6,328 nucleotides of DNA from Gemmataceae bacterium (GTDB taxonomy: Bacteria > Planctomycetota > Planctomycetia > Gemmatales > Gemmataceae), in NCBI GenBank assembly GCA_947490035.1, contig CANLGS010000267.1, forward strand, positions 1-6,328, written 5' to 3'. Each line of letters opens with the position of its first letter. Within the stretch, counting starts at the first letter, position 1. Position numbers and translations under genes: made by a program. Below, one piece after another: positions 5,134 to 6,328 of this stretch. The notes beneath the pieces are model-generated. The model was not told the DNA's origin. It was given only the letters and a program-made list of their open reading frames with translations, and searched no databases.

Positions 5134-6153
5134 TCAACGGCCGGACTGGTAGATCTGATCGAACTCGCCGCCCTCGTCGAAGAACCGCTTCTGAATATCG
5201 CCCCAGTTGCCCAACCCCATGTCCGGGTCGGTCGCGCCGAACAGCTCGATCGGCTCGAACTGGCCGGCGGTGTCCTTCACGACTTTCGCGTGCGACGGGC
5301 GGAAGTACGTCTCCGCGATCACCTCCTGCGCGGCCTCCGTGTAAAGGAACTTCAGGTACTCCTCGGCCGCGGCGCGGGTGCCTTTCTTATCGACGTTCGC
5401 GTCAACAAGCGCGACGTGCGGTTCGGCACGGATGCTCACGCGCGGGTACACGATGTCCACCGCGTCCTTGAGTTCGCGCTTCTCCAGGTACGCCTCGTTC
5501 TCCCAGGTCAGGTGAACGTCGCCGATGTTCTTGCGCGCGAACGTGACCGTGGCGCCGCGGGCGCCGGTGTCGAGCACCGGCACGCGCCGGTACATCTCCG
5601 TGATGAACTCGCGCGCGGCCTTCTCCGATCTGGTCTGCTTGAAGATCGCGCCCCACGCGCCGAGCAGCGCGAGCTTCGCCCCGCCGCCGGTCTTCGGGTT
5701 CGCGGTGATGATCTTCACGCCGTCCTTCAGCAAGTCCTCCCACTGGTGGATGCCGAACGGGTTGCCCTTGCGCACCACGAACACGATGGTCGAGTGGTAC
5801 GGCAGCGAGCGGTGCGGGAGGCGGTCTTCCCAGCCCTTCGCGATCAGCCCGCGCGCGCGGATGTTATCGACATCGGCCCACATCGCGAGCGTGACCACGT
5901 CGGCCGGGATGCCGTCGTTGACGGACCGCGCCTGACTGCCGGACCCGCCGTGCGACTGACGCACGCGGACGTGCTTGCCGGTGAGCGCGAGGTCGTGTTG
6001 TTCCGCGAACAGCCGGTTCAGCTTGCGGTACAGTTCGCGCGTCGGGTCGTAGGAGACGTTGAGCAGTTCCACGTCGGCGCGCGGGCCGGTGCAACCGCCG
6101 AGTGCGGACAGCCCGGCGAGCGACGTGGTGGCGAGGAAGTGGCGACGGTTCAT
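5134..6153 (-). CDS. sbp: Sulfate/thiosulfate-binding lipoprotein of the Sbp/CysP family
   Basis: The product has 339 residues and would capture sulfate (or thiosulfate) outside the membrane for an ABC importer. The start at 6153 gives MNRRHFLATT, a Tat-like RRxFL motif, then a hydrophobic stretch and the lipobox L18-G-G-C21, suggesting Tat export and lipid anchoring. The ribosome binding site is weak or absent. An in-frame ATG at 6300 would add 49 residues before the signal and is rejected. Family signatures run in order: VSYDPTREL (33-41), QSHGGSG (66-72), ADVVTLA (84-90), STIVFVVRKGNP (121-132), NPKTGGGAK (152-160), GARG (197-200), LTWENEAYL (215-223) and a C-terminal FDQIYQ. The usual NPK[ST]SGGAR motif here has Gly156 for the Ser that helps hold sulfate in Sbp, and Lys160 for Arg. 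Affinity or specificity may differ. No cysT, cysW or cysA partner is in the window. Confidence 0.9.
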   Translation of the reverse strand: MNRRHFLATTSLAGLSALGGCTGPRADVELLNVSYDPTRELYRKLNRLFAEQHDLALTGKHVRVRQSHGGSGSQARSVNDGIPADVVTLAMWADVDNIRARGLIAKGWEDRLPHRSLPYHSTIVFVVRKGNPFGIHQWEDLLKDGVKIITANPKTGGGAKLALLGAWGAIFKQTRSEKAAREFITEMYRRVPVLDTGARGATVTFARKNIGDVHLTWENEAYLEKRELKDAVDIVYPRVSIRAEPHVALVDANVDKKGTRAAAEEYLKFLYTEAAQEVIAETYFRPSHAKVVKDTAGQFEPIELFGATDPDMGLGNWGDIQKRFFDEGGEFDQIYQSGR

Positions 6154-6213
6154 TGTGGAGAGATTCAGGGTGCTGTTTGGAACCTTGGGCGTGTGAAGAG
6201 AAGACCCCTCACC

Positions 6214-6260
6214 CGCCGTGCAAAGCCACGGCGACCTCTCCCCGGAAGCCGGGGCGAGGT
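6214..6260. repeat. Two adjacent hairpins upstream of the sulfate-binding protein gene
   Basis: CGCCGTG (6214-6220) pairs perfectly with CACGGCG (6227-6233) around a six-base loop. Directly after it, ACCTC-T-CCCCGG (6234-6245) pairs with CCGGGG-C-GAGGT (6249-6260) around AAG, with one internal mismatch. They begin 60 bases before the sbp start (on its strand), so they may lie in its leader or promoter. The compact design resembles dispersed intergenic palindromes, but only one copy is in this window. Nothing else recognisable lies between 6154 and 6328. Confidence 0.6.
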
Positions 6261-6328
6261 GGAGATCGCTTGTGTTTCCCTGTGGCCGTGCGCCGCGCAT
6301 TGCTTCAAGAGGAGACCGGGCACAACAC

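Noticed and set aside
4991..5137. ATG starts at 5137 or 5047 for the small basic protein
   Set aside because: The extension (rich in His, Arg, Thr) does not resemble the rest of the protein and overlaps the GATGT-rich spacer. GTG at 4990 has a good GGGAG site.
6154..6300. ATG at 6300 as the start of the sulfate-binding protein
   Set aside because: It would place 49 residues, encoded partly by the hairpin pair, before an intact Tat/lipobox signal starting at 6153.

Overview
The window looks like chromosomal DNA from a GC-rich planctomycete, most likely of the Gemmata group. This rests on three things: an exported protein that ends in the Planctomycetes/Verrucomicrobia-type CxxCH haem-binding module, a small Lys/Gly-linker protein of a type I associate with Gemmataceae, and strong G/C bias at third codon positions. 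The taxonomic call is inference, because no rRNA or other marker gene is present.

Layout, left to right. A plus-strand gene (68-1648) encodes a NYN-family nuclease joined to an OST-HTH/LOTUS RNA-binding domain, with a very long repetitive Pro/Ala/Lys-rich tail. Eight bases after its stop lies a large palindrome (1657-1746). A TATACT box and a GGAGA ribosome binding site follow, leading into a plus-strand gene (1793-4405) for an exported beta-propeller, helical-repeat and c-type-haem protein. Nine bases after that stop lies a second copy of the palindrome (4415-4503). It separates this gene from a convergent minus-strand tRNA-Leu(UAA) (4598-4513).

The rest is on the minus strand. A 114-residue basic protein with an AT-hook-like linker starts at a GTG (4990-4646) and runs towards the tRNA 47 bases away. 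Upstream of it is a 143-base intergenic stretch with a cluster of GATGT words. Then comes a sulfate-binding lipoprotein gene of the Sbp/CysP family (6153-5134) with a combined Tat-like and lipobox signal. Its 5' region carries two adjacent strong hairpins (6214-6260).

The genes do not form an evident pathway: RNA metabolism, an exported redox protein, a nucleoid-like protein and sulfate uptake sit side by side, as is common in planctomycete genomes. The most noteworthy signal is non-coding. The two palindromes share almost identical outer arms, yet their inner stems differ in sequence and still pair. They abut gene 3' ends at 8-9 bases in all three cases. This points to a dispersed structured element that may act at transcript ends. 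Most of the remaining content is ordinary.
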